From Streptomyces sp. P3 (GTDB lineage Bacteria; Actinomycetota; Actinomycetes; Streptomycetales; Streptomycetaceae): DNA of 64,000 nt. The translations under genes and the position numbers were made by a program. The stretch's first letter is position 1. Every line of letters starts with the position of its first letter. The stretch covers positions 5,597,501 to 5,661,500 of the forward strand of contig JAFEKX020000001.1 in NCBI GenBank assembly GCA_016893485.2. The letters run 5' to 3'. Shown here in pieces: positions 48,831 through 59,805 of the stretch. The notes under the pieces are model-generated. The model saw nothing but the letters and a program-made list of their open reading frames with translations, was not told where the DNA came from and did no database searches.

Positions 48831-50219
48831 GCCGCTACGTGAACGTCGGGCCACTCGCCGTCGGGAGACGTGGGCAGTTGAGGCGTGCGACCGGGGTCGG
48901 AGTGTCCGCCGCCCTCCTGCTGAGCGCGGTCACCGCCTGCGGCAGCGGGGCGACGGACAAGGCGCCCTCGATCACCGCGCCCAAGGTGTTCTACCTCCGC
49001 CCCGTCGGGGACAGGTCCGGCCCCAAGAACAAGGCGCCCTTCGGCATGTCCGCCGACGACGGCAAGGTGCACACCGGTGGCACGGGAGCCGTCGATCACA
49101 CCCTCACCGTGGACGTCCTCCCCGGCGCGAAGGCAGCGGTCGTGCTGCACAAGAGCGGTAACTGCACGGGGAGTTCCACGCGGGTGACGTGCGAGGTCGG
49201 CGCCAGGTACGACAGTGCTTCGGGCGCCGGGAGCGTCTCCCGGTCGCGGCCAAGGGCAGTAGGCCGGGGATGCGGGCACCGTCCGGTTCACGTACGCGGA
49301 TCGGAGCGGCAAGAAGGTCACCGCGCGGACGCGAGCCGTCGTAGGCGAGCCGGTGGTCGAGGTGCTGACCGCGGAGGCGGTCGGCGGGGTGCGGCCGGGA
49401 GCCGTGCTCAGCCGGCCCATCGTCGTCCGGAACACCGGCGAGGTGCCGGTCAGCGGGCTGGGGCTGCAAGTCGGTCTCGGGCAGCTCGAGTTCGAGCAGC
49501 GGCACGCCAACTGCCGTTATCCGGGCATCCATCGGGGTCTCACCATGGTGTGCGAGTTCCCGGATCTCCGTATCGCACCCGGTGAGACCGTGACCCTCCG
49601 GCCCGCGCTGCGGCTCCGGACGAACGAGACGGAGATGTACGCCTCCCTCGACAGCGAGGCCTGGGCGCTGGACATGGGGCGGGGCCAGTACGGGAGTCAC
49701 CCGGCCGGAGGTGACCACGGCGATGGCCCCGCCCTGCGTGCCGAGGCCGTCGCCGCCAGGAAGGGCACCTACGCCAAGGGCGGCGGCTGGACGCACGTCG
49801 TACTGGACACCCACGCCGACTACTCCGTCTCCGACGTGAACCTCTACGGCGCCCTCGGCACCGAACGCACCTTCAAGCTCACCGTCCGCAACAACGGCCC
49901 CGCCGACGCCGGCGCCACGGAGCAGCTGGTGTTCAGCCCTGCGCCGGGCATGACCATGATCAAGCAGCCGATGAGCGAGATCGACGAGGATGTCCACGAG
50001 CCTTTCTGCACACACCGCGGCGCCACCTACACCTGCGACCTCGACGCCCTGAAGCCCGGCAGAAGCCAGGACCTCACGTTCACGATGCTCCTCGGCGCAC
50101 CGGGCGCCGGCACCCTGACCCTCCGGGACAAGGCTCCGGTCGCTGGGTGGTACGCCGGTGATCGCGACCCCGACCCGGCCAACGACGAGGCTGTCATCAG
50201 GGTCCACCCGGAGCGGTAG
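48827..50219 (+). CDS. Secreted lipoprotein with DUF11-like repeats (frameshifted)
   Basis: About 464 residues. Signal peptide with lipobox VTAC (ALLLSAVTACGSGATDKAPS, Cys near 38). The body resembles bacterial Ig/DUF11 domains: VLSRPIVVRNTGEVPVSGLG, YSVSDVNLYGALGTERTFKL, VRNNGPADAGATEQLVFSPA and NDEAVIRVHPER at the end. Frame break near 49240-49280. Probably a surface-exposed protein; no enzymatic signature. Confidence 0.7.
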
Positions 50220-50329
50220 CGGGCCGGTGGCCGACCGGTGGCCGCCCGCCCGTTGAACTGCCCGGCCGGGCACCGCGTACCACTCGCAGAGGGCCGCATC
50301 GGAGAAAGGGTCGAGCGATTTCAGTCTCA

Positions 50330-51488
50330 GTGGAAGTGAGGGCGAGCAGCACACCCGTGCGTCGGCAGGTGCTGGGGCTGGACGGCCTCCGCGGGCTGGC
50401 CGCGCTGTATGTGGTGCTGTTCCACTGCTGGTTGTACACCTTTCCGGGGTACCCCCACAGTTCGGCGCCGAGGGTCCTGGACGTGCTGATGTTCGGCCGC
50501 CTCGCCGTCGTCTTCTTCCTGGTGCTGTCCGGCTTCTCGCTCGCCATCTCCCCGGCCCGGCACGGCTGGCGGACCGGCGGAGTCGGTCGGTTCCTGCGCC
50601 GACGCGCCTGGCGCATCCTCCCGCCGTACTGGGCCGCGCTGGCCATGAGTCTCGCCGTCTCGCTGTACATGGTCCCGGCCTCGCACCACGGCCCACCCAC
50701 CGGCTCGTCGGTTCTCGTCTACGGCCTTGTCCTCCAGGACGTGCTCTTCGCCCCGACCCCGAACGGCGCGTTCTGGTCGATCGGGGTGGAGGCCGAGCTG
50801 TATCTCCTGTTCCCGCTGATCCTTCTCCTCCAGCGCCGGTTCAGCGCGGCCGTCGCCGTCGCCTGTGTGACGCTCCCGGTGATCGCCCGCGGGCTGTTGG
50901 CCCCGGCGCCAACCCGGTCGAGGGCGACAACTGGCTCGCCCCGCATCTCGCCCCCGTGTTCGTCGCGGGTGTGGTGGGGGCGGGCATCGTCGTCGCGTCG
51001 GAGCGCGTCCGGCGGCTGCCGTGGGGGTGGTTCGCCGTCCTGGCCGCCCTGCCCGTCGTGGCGCTCGGTCTCGTCCAGGGGTCCGTCTGGACCGTGGACC
51101 ACTACTTCTGGATCGACCTCGCCATCGCCCCCGCCATGACGATGCTGATCGCCGCCGTCGCCACCGGTCAACCCGCCCGACTCGTCCGGCTGTTGACCGC
51201 CCGGCCGCTGCGGATGCTCGGCGACGCCTCCTACAGCCTCTACCTGATCCACCTGCCGATCGTCCTGGTGGTCATCCGCCGAGTCGCCCCGCATGTCGTG
51301 GCGCCCGGCCTGCCCACCTTCTGCTTCACCCTGCTCGTGGGCCTGCCCGTCTCGGTGGTGGCGGCATGGCTGTTCTCCCGGATCTTCGAACTGCCCTTCA
51401 AGCGCAACCGATCCTGGAGGTCCCTGCTGGCTCAGTCCCGGCCCAGCACCACGGTCCCCGAGGAGCAGAACCAGCCGCCGGTCCCTGA
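50330..51488 (+). CDS. Membrane acyltransferase 3 family protein (frameshifted, 3' end uncertain)
   Basis: About 386 residues. LGLDGLRGLAALYVVLFHCW with the catalytic-type H, VFFLVLSGFSLAISPARHGW, RRRAWRILPPYWAALAMSLA and later segments LGDASYSLYLIHLPIV. About ten membrane spans; O-acyltransferase of polysaccharides or lipids. Indel near 50912. After FELPFKRNRSW the frame runs on through the thiolase gene of the opposite strand to 51834; a one-base change would give the stop at 51488, used here. GTG 50330 lacks a clear ribosome site. Confidence 0.75.
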
Positions 51489-52602
51489 GGCGACCCCAGC
51501 CGCGGCAAGTCGCCGTCCGCGCCCGTCACTTGACGCGCCCCGCCCTCCCCGCGCAACTGCCGTACCGCCTCCACCAGCAGGAACAGGCCCCGCATCCCGG
51601 GGTGTTGGGCCGACAGCCCGCCGCCGTCCGTGTTCACCGGCAGTTCCCCGCCGTCCACCCGCAACCGCCCCTTCTCCACGAAGGCACCCCCTCACCCTTG
51701 GCACAGAACCCCAGGTCCTCCAGCGTCACCAACGTCATGTAGGTGAACGCGTCGTAGACCTCCGCGAAGTCGACCTCCGCAGGCCCGACTCCCGCCCGCT
51801 CGAAGGCCAGTCGGCCGCTCACCGCCGCCGGTGACACCGTGAAGTCCGGCCACTCGGACATCGCGGCGTGCGAGACATGCTCCCCGGTGCCGAGCACCCA
51901 CACCGGCGCGGTACGGCAGTCCCGTACGTACTCCTCGGCGGCCAGCAGCACCGCCGCGCCGCCGTCGGACCGTATGCAGCAGTGCAGTTTGGTGAAGGGG
52001 TCGGCGATCATCGGGCCGGAGAGGACGTCGTCCACGGTGATCGGGTCGCGGAACATCGCCTCGGGGTTCAGGGCGGCGTTCGCGCGGGCCTGTACCGCCA
52101 CCTCCGCCAACTGCTCGATGGTCGTGCCGTGTTCGAGCATGTGGCGGCGCGCGGCCATCGCGTACTTCGCGATCAGCGTGTGGCCGTAGGGCACCTCGAA
52201 CTGGAGCGGGCCCCGCGCGCCGAAGGAGAGATCGCCCGTTCTGCGGCCCGCCCTGATGTCTGCTCGGGCCGTCGAGCCGTAGACCAGGAGGACGGCGTTC
52301 GCGTGGCCCGCCGCTATCGCGTCCGCCGCGTGGGCCGCCATGACCTCCCACGTCGAACCGCCCACGGAGGTGGAGTCGACCCACGTGGGGCGCAGACCGA
52401 GGTATTCGGCCACCTCCACCGGGGCCAGGGTGCCCAGGCCCGCCGACGCGAAGCCGTCCACCACCTCCCTTCCCAGGCCCGCGTCCGCCAGTGCGCGGCG
52501 GGCCGCCTGGGCGTGCAGGGCGTAGGGGGTTGCGTCGTCGACCCGTCCGCAGTCGGACAGGGCCACGCCCACCACGGCGACCTTGCGGCTCCCCACTGGC
52601 AT
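51432..52602 (-). CDS. Thiolase-like lipid-transfer protein/acyl-CoA aldolase-thiolase (frameshifted)
   Basis: About 390 residues. KVAVVGVALSDCGRVDDATP, DGFASAGLGTLAPVEVAEYL, SVGGSTWEVMAAHAADAIAA, EVYDAFTYMTLVTLEDLGFC and the C-terminal GTGGWFCSSGTVVLGRD. The Cys nucleophile at the usual N-terminal position of thiolases is Ser/Gly (TSVGGSTW), as in SCPx/Ltp-type proteins that work as aldolases with DUF35 partners. Breaks near 51690 and 51520. Strong ribosome site; operator 45 bp upstream. Confidence 0.8.
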
Positions 52603-52647
52603 GAGGGGGCCTCCTCCCTCTGTGCATATCGTGCCCGGACTCCTAAT

Positions 52648-52662
52648 ATGACGGACCGTCAG
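52648..52662. promoter_or_regulatory. CTGACG-N3-CGTCAG-type operator
   Basis: ATGACG-GAC-CGTCAG, one mismatch (C to A at the first position), between the divergent thiolase (start 52602) and acyl-CoA dehydrogenase (start 52680). Confidence 0.65.
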
Positions 52663-52679
52663 ATCTGGATGGAAGTGCC

Positions 52680-53885
52680 ATGGACGCCAGCTTCACCGCC
52701 GAGCAGGACGAGATCCGCCGTGCCCTCCGCGAACTGCTCCAAAAGCGGTGCGGTCCCGAGGAGTTGCGCACGGCCGTCGACACCCCCGCCGGACACGACC
52801 CCGCCCTCTGGACCGCCCTCGCCCGGCAACTGGGCCTGCCCGGACTCGCCCTCCCCGAGGCCTACGGCGGTGTCGGCTGCTCGGTGACCGAACTCGCCCT
52901 CGCGGCCGAGGAGACGGGCCGTTTCCTGGCCCCCTCGCCGCTCCTCGCCACCGCCGTGCTCACCGCGCCCCTCGTCCTCGCCCTCGGCACCGACACCCAG
53001 CGCGCCCGCCTGCTGCCCCGCATCGCCGCCGGCTCCCTCACCGCCGCCCTCGCCGTCCCCGGCACCGAACTCACCACCGCCCTCACCCTCACCGGCCCCA
53101 ACGGCGGGGAGTGGGCCGGCGGCGGACGCGCGGGCGGGGGTGCAGGCCCGGCGGGTCGGAGACGCCGGGTGGCGGCTGTACGGGCAGGTCGCGCAGGTGC
53201 TCGACGGGCACAGCGCCGACGTGCTGCTCGTCGCCGCTCACGCCGGGGGTTCGCCCGGTCGCGGACTCTGCTCTTCCTCGTCGCGGGCGATGCGGACGGC
53301 CTCGTACGCATACGGCAGACGGCACTTGACGCGACCCGGCCACAGGCCCGCCTCGAACTGAGGGACGTGGCGGCCGAGTTGCTCGGCGAGGACGACAACG
53401 GCGCTGCCGACGGTCCCCGTGTCCTCCGCGAACTCTCCGCCACCGGCGACACCGTCGCCGCCGTCCTCGCCGCCGAAGCCGTCGGTGCCGCCGATCGCGC
53501 GCTGGAGCGGACCGTCCAGTACGTCAAGCAGCGGGAGCAGTTCGGGCGGGCGATCGGGTCGTTCCAGGCGGTGAAGCACCGGCTGGCCGATGTGTATGTG
53601 CAGGTCCAGGCCGCCAAGTCGGCCGCCTATTACGCCGCTTGGGCAACCGGCGAGGGCGAGCGGGTCGGTGGGCTCGCGCTCGCGCAGGCGCTGGAGGCGC
53701 TACGGACCGCCGCCGCCGAGGGGATTCAGCTGCACGGCGGGATCGGGTTCACCTGGGAGCACGAGGCCCATCTCTACTTCAAGCGTGCCGCCGGCGACGA
53801 GCTGCTGTTCGGGCCGGTGCACCGGCTGCGGGCGCACGCCGCCGAGGGAGCGCATCTCTTCGAGAGCCGCGAGGTGACGGTGTGA
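52680..53885 (+). CDS. Acyl-CoA dehydrogenase (local frame excursion)
   Basis: 401 residues. ASFTAEQDEIRRALRELLQK, LPGLALPEAYGGVGCSVTEL, QFGRAIGSFQAVKHRLADVY and LHGGIGFTWEHEAHLYFKRA. Two compensating indels (about 53140 and 53248) misread ~36 codons, which should read VQARRVGDAGWRLYGQVAQV and so on. The frame is otherwise restored and the natural stop kept. It overlaps the next gene by 4 bp (GTGA). Confidence 0.87.
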   Translation: MDASFTAEQDEIRRALRELLQKRCGPEELRTAVDTPAGHDPALWTALARQLGLPGLALPEAYGGVGCSVTELALAAEETGRFLAPSPLLATAVLTAPLVLALGTDTQRARLLPRIAAGSLTAALAVPGTELTTALTLTGPNGGEWAGGGRAGGGAGPAGRRRRVAAVRAGRAGARRAQRRRAARRRSRRGFARSRTLLFLVAGDADGLVRIRQTALDATRPQARLELRDVAAELLGEDDNGAADGPRVLRELSATGDTVAAVLAAEAVGAADRALERTVQYVKQREQFGRAIGSFQAVKHRLADVYVQVQAAKSAAYYAAWATGEGERVGGLALAQALEALRTAAAEGIQLHGGIGFTWEHEAHLYFKRAAGDELLFGPVHRLRAHAAEGAHLFESREVTV

Positions 53886-54366
53886 TCGGTGTGCGTGCGG
53901 TGCAGAAGGTGTCGTCGACCAGGGCGTTCGCGCGGATCGCCCCGCATGTCATCCCCGCCATGGACCGGACCGTGCACCGGCTCACCCGCGGGAAGGTGCT
54001 GCTCAGCGCCCGGATGCTGCCGGGGTGATCCTGACCTCCACGGGGGCGCGGAGCGGGCAGCCGCGCCGAAGTCCCCTTGCCTGTATGCCGGAAGACGGCG
54101 GCTGGGTTCTTGTCGGGTCCAACTTCGGGCGTACCGGGCACCCCGCCTGGACGCACAACCTGATCGCCCGCCCCGACGCCGAGATCAACTGGAAGGGGGA
54201 GGAAATCCCCGTCACCGCACGGCTGTTGGAGGGCGAGGAGCGGGCCGCGGTGTGGCAGGCCGCGCTGGCGTTCTGGCCGCCGTACGCCACGTACCAGAAA
54301 CGGATCGAGCGGGAGATCCGGCTGTTCCGGATCACACGCAGGGCAGGCGGTGGTCCACCGGAGTGA
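53882..54366 (+). CDS. Deazaflavin(F420)-dependent nitroreductase-family protein (frameshifted)
   Basis: About 161 residues of the DDN/F420-reductase fold. MDRTVHRLTRGKVLLSARML then, after one G is restored near 54027, VILTSTGARSGQPRRSPLAC, GGWVLVGSNFGRTGHPAWTH and NLIARPDAEINWKGEE are typical of the family. Likely reduces an unsaturated intermediate with F420H2. Coupled to the dehydrogenase upstream; convergent with the TetR gene. Confidence 0.85.
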
Positions 54367-54411
54367 ACCACCGCCCACGAGACAGGACTTGGGACCTGGA
54401 AGCAGGGACTC

Positions 54412-55059
54412 CTACTTCGTCGGCTTCTTGCCGGTCACGCCCAGGTGGACCAACAGCGCCAGGTTCGGCTTGAGTTCAGCCTGCTTGACGCCCCACGTCT
54501 GGAAACCCTTCTGGTGCGAGGCGACGGCCGCGAGCATCGCGACCAGCGAACCGGCGACCGCCGCCGGGTTCACGTCCTTGTCGACCCTGCCCTTGGCCTG
54601 CAACTCGGCGACCGCGTCCGAGAGGGAGTTGTTCACGGAGTTCAGGATCTTCATCCGGATCTTGTAGAACCGTTTGTCTCCCTCGGCGGCTCCGAGGTCG
54701 ACGACCCTGAGGATCGCGTCGTTCCGGCGCCAGAACTCCAGGAAACCGTCCACGAGTTCCTGGGAGGTCTGCCAGCCCGCCTTGCCGACCCATGACCGGC
54801 CGGCCAGGAGCTCGGTCAACTGACCGCCCTCCGTGGCCATTTGCTCGGCGATCTCCAGGACGGCGCCTTCGACGTCCGGGAAGTACTGGTAGAAGGTCGC
54901 GGGTGAAGTCCCCGCCTTCCGGGCGACATCGATGACTTTGACGTCCCGGTAAGGGGAGGAGCTGAGCATCTCGCTTAGGCAGTCGAGCAGCTTCTGCCGG
55001 GTCGCCTGCCCACGCCGGCCGGCCACGCGGCCGTCGACGGTACGCACTTGTCCTGTCAT
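54412..55059 (-). CDS. TetR family regulator, proposed repressor of the catabolic regulon
   Basis: Intact, 215 residues. HTH region RQKLLDCLSEMLSSSPYRDV and DVARKAGTSPATFYQYFPDV, then a helical ligand domain with AVLEIAEQMATEGGQLTELL. A degenerate copy of the regulon palindrome (CTGTCA-TGC-CGTCAG) overlaps its own ATG, suggesting autoregulation. It sits next to kbpA/afsK and in the middle of the operator-bearing genes, which makes it the best candidate for binding all twelve sites. The assignment is inferred from position and motif only. Confidence 0.8.
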   Translation of the reverse strand: MTGQVRTVDGRVAGRRGQATRQKLLDCLSEMLSSSPYRDVKVIDVARKAGTSPATFYQYFPDVEGAVLEIAEQMATEGGQLTELLAGRSWVGKAGWQTSQELVDGFLEFWRRNDAILRVVDLGAAEGDKRFYKIRMKILNSVNNSLSDAVAELQAKGRVDKDVNPAAVAGSLVAMLAAVASHQKGFQTWGVKQAELKPNLALLVHLGVTGKKPTK

Positions 55060-55067
55060 GCCGTCAG
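55053..55067. promoter_or_regulatory. Degenerate operator over the TetR start codon
   Basis: CTGTCA-TGC-CGTCAG: same 6-3-6 layout with 10 of 12 arm positions of CTGACG-N3-CGTCAG. The ATG of the TetR gene (55057-55059, minus strand) lies inside it. Confidence 0.5.
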
Positions 55068-55180
55068 CTTACCGAGGGGTGATCGGAGCGCGATTCGGCC
55101 GACTGCAAATGGGGTGCACGGGGGTCGAGAGGGTGGTGTGCCTGGTCTGCGGGTGCGCGCGTCGCCGCTACTTTGACGGT

Positions 55181-55901
55181 ATGGCCGAAAACAGGGCATC
55201 CACGTTCGGAGAGGGCGTCCCCTGCTGGGTGGACGCACAGCTTCCGGACCTGGCGGCGGGCAGGCGGTTCTACGGTGAGCTCTTCGGGTGGACCTTCGAG
55301 GAGGCGTACGGCGGCTCCGTATGGGCCCGCAAGGACGGCGAGGCCGTCGCGGCGCTCGCCCACAAGGCGGACGGGCGGATGCCGACCGTGTGGACGGTGT
55401 ACTTCGCGACACCGGACGTGATGCGGCTGAGCGGACGCATCCAGGAGGCCGGCGGGCAGGTGGTGATGGCGCCGGTGGCCGTGGGGAACTGGGCACCGCC
55501 GCTCTCGCCGCCGATCCGGAGGGAGCCGTCTTCGGGCTGTGGCAGGCGGCCCGGCACCCCGGTTTCGGGATCCGGCACAAGGCCGGCACCTTCGGCTGGG
55601 CCGAGCTGTACGCCCGCGACACGGAGACCGCGAACACTTTCTACGGCGGACTTTTCACAGACGCCCTCTTCGGCCCGGACGCCGCTCCCGACTTCGGACG
55701 GGCACCCGTATCCGACGTCTTCCCGGTCGAGATGCCGCCGCACTTCCTCGTGCACTTCCGGGTCGAGGACCTCACCGCGGTGCTCGGAACCGTGCACCGG
55801 CTGGGCGGACGCGTGCAGGTTCCGCCCTTCGAGACGTCGTACGGGAAAGTGGCGGTCGTCACGGACAATCAGGGGCGTCCTTCGCGCTGCTGCAACGCTG
55901 A
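55181..55901 (+). CDS. kbpA: AfsK-binding protein KbpA-like, VOC (glyoxalase) fold (frameshifted)
   Basis: About 240 residues: two vicinal-oxygen-chelate modules (GVPCWVDAQLPDLAAGRRFY with YGELFGWTFEEAYGGSVWAR; FGWAELYARDTETANTFYGG with FPVEMPPHFLVHFRVEDLTA). G losses near 55486 and 55872; it ends VVTDNQGASFALLQR. In S. coelicolor, as I recall, the gene directly upstream of afsK encodes KbpA, which binds AfsK and inhibits its autophosphorylation; the position is the same here. The symbol rests on context and is not sequence-proven. Confidence 0.72.
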
Positions 55902-56081
55902 CACCTGGACGTTTGTCCGGAGATATGCCGAGACACCCCGATTAGTCGCCGGGTTCGCAACCTGTGGCCCGGCCAGGAAGAATCAGGGGTGCGTGCCGCC
56001 ATGGCGGTGCGGTGGTGAGACGCTGCACGGGGTCGCGTACATATGTGGGTGGCGTGGCCCGTACGGGGAGGTGGCAGGCAA

Positions 56082-58418
56082 GTGGTGGATCAGCTGACGC
56101 AGCACGATCCGCGGCGGATCGGGCCGTTCGAGGTGCTGGGACGGCTGGGCGCGGGCGGCATGGGGCTGGTCTATCTCGCGCGCTCGGCCTCGGGCCGACG
56201 GGTGGCGATCAAGACCGTGCGGACGGAACTCGCCGAGGACCAGTTGTTCCGGGTCCGTTTCACGCGTGAGGTCGAGGCGGCGCGTGCCGTCTCCGGGTTC
56301 TACACGGCGGCCGTGGTCGACGCCGATCCGCGGGCCGCTGTGCCGTGGCTGGCCACCGCGTACGTGCCCGCGCCCTCGCTCGAGGAGATAGTGAACGAGT
56401 GCGGGCCGATGCCGGCCCAGGCGGTGCGCTGGCTCGCGGCGGGGGTCGCGGAGGCGCTGCAGTCCATCCACGGGGCGGGGCTCGTCCACCGTGACCTGAA
56501 ACCGTCCAACGTGCTGGTGGTCGAGGACGGGCCGCGGGTCATCGACTTCGGCATCGCCTCCGGTGTGTCGAACACCCGTTTGACGATGACGAATGTGGCC
56601 GTGGGCACCCCGGCCTACATGTCTCCCGAGCAGGCCAAGGACTCCCGCAGCGTCACCGGCGCGAGTGATGTGTTCTCGCTCGGCTCGATGCTCGTGTTCG
56701 CCGCCACCGGACACCCCCGTTCCACGGCGCCAACCCGGTCGAGACCGTCTTCATGCTGCTGCGCGAGGGCCCCGACCTCACCGGTCTCCCGGACGAACTG
56801 CGCCCCCTCATCGAGTCCTGCATGCAGATGGAGGCCACCGGCCGGCCCAACCCGGCCGACCTCCAGGCGCAGCTCGCCCCGCACCTCTTCGGCTCCGGCT
56901 CCGACGACAGCGGCACGGCCTCGGCCTGGCTGCCCGAGCGCGCGGTCGGCCTGATCGAGACGCGGCGCGGTGGCCGCCCGGCCGTGAAACCGGCGCCCAC
57001 CAGCGGCCGCAGCGGTGGCGGCCGTGTCGCCGTACCGCCCCCGCCGTCCCACGACCCCGTGGTGCCGGTCCCGGTCGGCGCTCCCGACACCGGGCCCGTA
57101 CGGCTCGCGGGCGCCCCGGTGCCCATCGGTCCCGGCCCCCGTGTCGCCGACGCCCGCGCCGCCGCCGTGAAGGCGCCCCCTCCGGAGGCCGGTCTCGTCG
57201 CCTCCTGGTCCCGGCCCCGGCCCGGCGTCAACGGCGTCGACCCCGCCGCCGTGCCGCCGCCCCCCCGCGCTGCCTCCGGAAACGGCCTCCGGCTGGCGCC
57301 CCTGGCGGTTCCGCATGTCGAACGACGTCTGGGGCACCCCGACCGTCGCGGGCGACCTCGTCTACGTCACCTCCTTCGAGGTGCACGCCCTGGACGTCCA
57401 GACTGGCCGCCGTTCCTTCAAGACGCGGGACGTCGCCTGGTCGATGGCGGTCGCGGACGGCCGTATCCACGCCTCGGACGGCCCCACCCTCTTCGCCCTG
57501 GACGCCCGCGAGGGCGGTGACCTGTGGCGGCTGTCCACCGACGCCTGGGTGTACTCCCTCAAGGCCGAGCGCGGCACCGTCGTCACCGGCACCCGCGGCG
57601 GCGGAGTGCAGGCCTGGGAGGCGTCCACCGGGCAGAAGCTCTGGCAGCTGACCGGCGCGCAGACCGACTTCGAGTCCCCGGAGGCGGGCCCGGCCCTGCA
57701 CGACGGCACCGTCTACGTGTGGCAGGACGCCCGGCTGCGCGCCCTGGACGCCCGGACGGGCGACGAGCGCTGGTCGTACCCGATCGGCGACGCGGCCTCC
57801 TGCGGCGGCGTCCCCGTCCGGATCACCCCCGCCCCCGACGGGCACGTCTATCTCGCCGCCGGCACCCGCGTCCTCTCCGTCGACGTGGCGAGCGGCCGTG
57901 TCCGCTGGCACTTCGAGGCCCCGGCGGTCTTCCTCTGCGCGCCGACCTTCGCCCCCGGCCCGGCGGTCACGGGCGGCGGCATCTACCTGGCCGACTACCT
58001 CGGCACGGTCTACGCCCTCGACGCCGCCGACGGCCGCGACCGCTGGCGCATCGCCACCGAACCCCGTGCCTCCATCGAACCCGTCCTCGTCGCCGCGGGC
58101 CACGTCCACGTCGGCAGCGGCAAAGGGCTCTACACCCTCGACGCGGTCACCGGCACCCCAAGTGGCGCTTCCAGGCGGGCGGCGACATCGTCGGTGCCCC
58201 CGCGGTCGCCGCCGGGCCGTATCCACTTCGGCTCCACCGACCACCTGCTCTACACCCTCAAGGCCGACGACGGCCGCCTCCGCTGGAAACTCGCCACCGG
58301 CGGCGAGATCACCGGCGCACCGGTCGTCCGGGACGGGGTCGTGTACGCGTGCAGCAAGGACCGCTGCGTGTACGCCCTCGACGCGGAGAAGGGCACGGGC
58401 ACCGCGAGAACCGCGTGA
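56082..58418 (+). CDS. afsK: Serine/threonine protein kinase AfsK (frameshifted)
   Basis: About 778 residues. N-terminal kinase: glycine loop GRLGAGGMGLVYLARS, VAIKTV lysine, catalytic loop HRDLKPSNVLV, IDFGIASGVSNTRLTMTNVA (activation loop with several Thr) and GTPAYMSPEQAKDSRSVTGA. A Pro/Ala-rich linker leads to a C-terminal PQQ-type beta-propeller (repeats of the form VYALDA, TLKADDGRLRWKLATGGE). AfsK phosphorylates AfsR and controls secondary metabolism and hyphal branching. GTG 56082 with GGAGG upstream. Breaks near 56721, 57262, 58158 and 58211. Confidence 0.9.
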
Positions 58419-58454
58419 GCGGCGCCAGTTGGCCCAGGTGGGTAGCATGATCGG

Positions 58455-59016
58455 ATGCATACGCGGGGGCGCAGGCTCAGGTTCACGGCGGTACTGGCAC
58501 TGACGGTACTCACCCTCACCGGCTTCTCCACGGGACGGCACCACAGTCACAGCCGTCACGGGAGCAGCGGGGGGGGGGGGTGCAGCAGCTCCAGCCAGGA
58601 CCACGACACGTCGACATCGTCGGGCGGTACGACGGGTGGTTCGACGGGCAGTTCGTCCGGGGGCAGTTCGTCCACCCACCGCCCTGCCCACCGCCCCACC
58701 TACCGTTCCACCCCACGGCGACCTCGTCCGCCACCGCCCGGCCGCCGAAGGACGGCACCGCGGTGCTCAAGCGGTGCGCGAGCCTGACGACCCGTACTCG
58801 ACCGTCGAGGTCAGGAACCCGAACGGGCGCGAGACGCTCTTCACCGTGAAGGTCGCGTACAAGGACAGGACCGGGGTCACCCTGGCCGACACGACCAGCC
58901 AGGTGTCGGTGCCCGCGAACGGCAGGGCGACCCTCCGGATGGCCGCCGCCAGTACGGGCGCCCTGGACCGGCTCGATCACTGCGCGGTCGATCCACGGGC
59001 CACCGCCGATCGGTGA
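58455..59016 (+). CDS. Secreted Ser/Thr-rich protein with poly-G tract (frameshifted)
   Basis: About 187 residues. Signal peptide (RRLRFTAVLALTVLTLTGFS), a low-complexity GGTTGGSTGSSSGGSSS stalk, then a compact domain DDPYSTVEVRNPNGRETLFT with VKVAYKDRTGVTLADTTSQV (FxLYD-like beta fold) ending LDHCAVDPRATADR. Breaks near 58715 and 58786. It follows afsK by 36 bp, so it may be co-transcribed; from memory a gene of this kind also follows afsK in S. coelicolor. Function unknown. Confidence 0.7.
58569..58580 (+). repeat. 12-G homopolymer inside a coding region
   Basis: An uninterrupted run of 12 G within the N-terminal stalk (GGGG codons before CSSSS). No other run in the window is as long. It is prone to slippage and to miscalling. 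Confidence 0.8.
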
Positions 59017-59032
59017 CGCCCCTCGGCGCCGC

Positions 59033-59805
59033 TCACCGGGTCCGGAAGCCGCCGTTCTTCCGGTCGGCGAACAGCTCCGCCTGCCGTTTTGTCGGGAGGT
59101 TGCCGAGGGCGATGAGCGGCGGCGCCTGCGCGTATCCCTGCGCCCGCGCCGCCTCCTTCGCCGCCCACAGCGCCCGCACGGTCCCCTGGACCCCCTCCGT
59201 CGGATACCCGGCGATGACGGTCGCGCAGGCGACGGCGGCCTCCAACGCCCGCCCGGGCTGGGTGAGTTCGGAGACGAGCCCCAGCTCGTACGCCCGCCGC
59301 GCGGAGATCCGCTCGGCCGTCCCCATCAGCATCATCCGCGCGACCTCGCCGTACGGCATCCGGTGCGCCATCAGCACCGACTCGTAGGCGCTGACCATGC
59401 CGTAGGTGGTGTGCGGGTCGAAGAACACGGCGGTCGGGTCGGCGACGACGAACTCGCTCTCGCCCAGCAGATAGAACGCCCCGCCGCAGGCCATCCCGGT
59501 CACGGCGGAGATCACCGGCTTCCACAGGTCGTTGGCCTTCGGGCCGATGAGCAGCAGCGGATCGTCCTGCATATAGGGCGAGTTGGGCTGTGGCACCACC
59601 GCGTCCCGGTCGAGGCCGGTGCAGAAGGCGCGCTCCCCGGCCCCGGTGAGGACGACGGCCCGCACGGAGTCGTCGAACCGCAACCCCGCCATACGCGGCT
59701 GAGTTCGGCGGCCGTGGCGAGGTCGATGGCGTTGAGCCTGCGCGGCCGGTCGAGGGTGACGACGGCGACGCCGGTGTCCTTGTCTACGGAGACGTTGAGG
59801 GTCAC
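59033..59805 (-). CDS. Enoyl-CoA hydratase/isomerase, second copy (frameshifted)
   Basis: About 257 residues. VTLDRPRRLNAIDLATAAEL, oxyanion segment GERAFCTGLDRDAVVPQPNS, and AVTGMACGGAFYLLGESEFV. It ends LPTKRQAELFADRKNGGFRT. One indel near 59690. GTG 59805 overlaps the DUF35 stop by 4 bp (GTGA). Last gene of the thiolase-DUF35-hydratase operon that starts at 61373. Confidence 0.85.
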
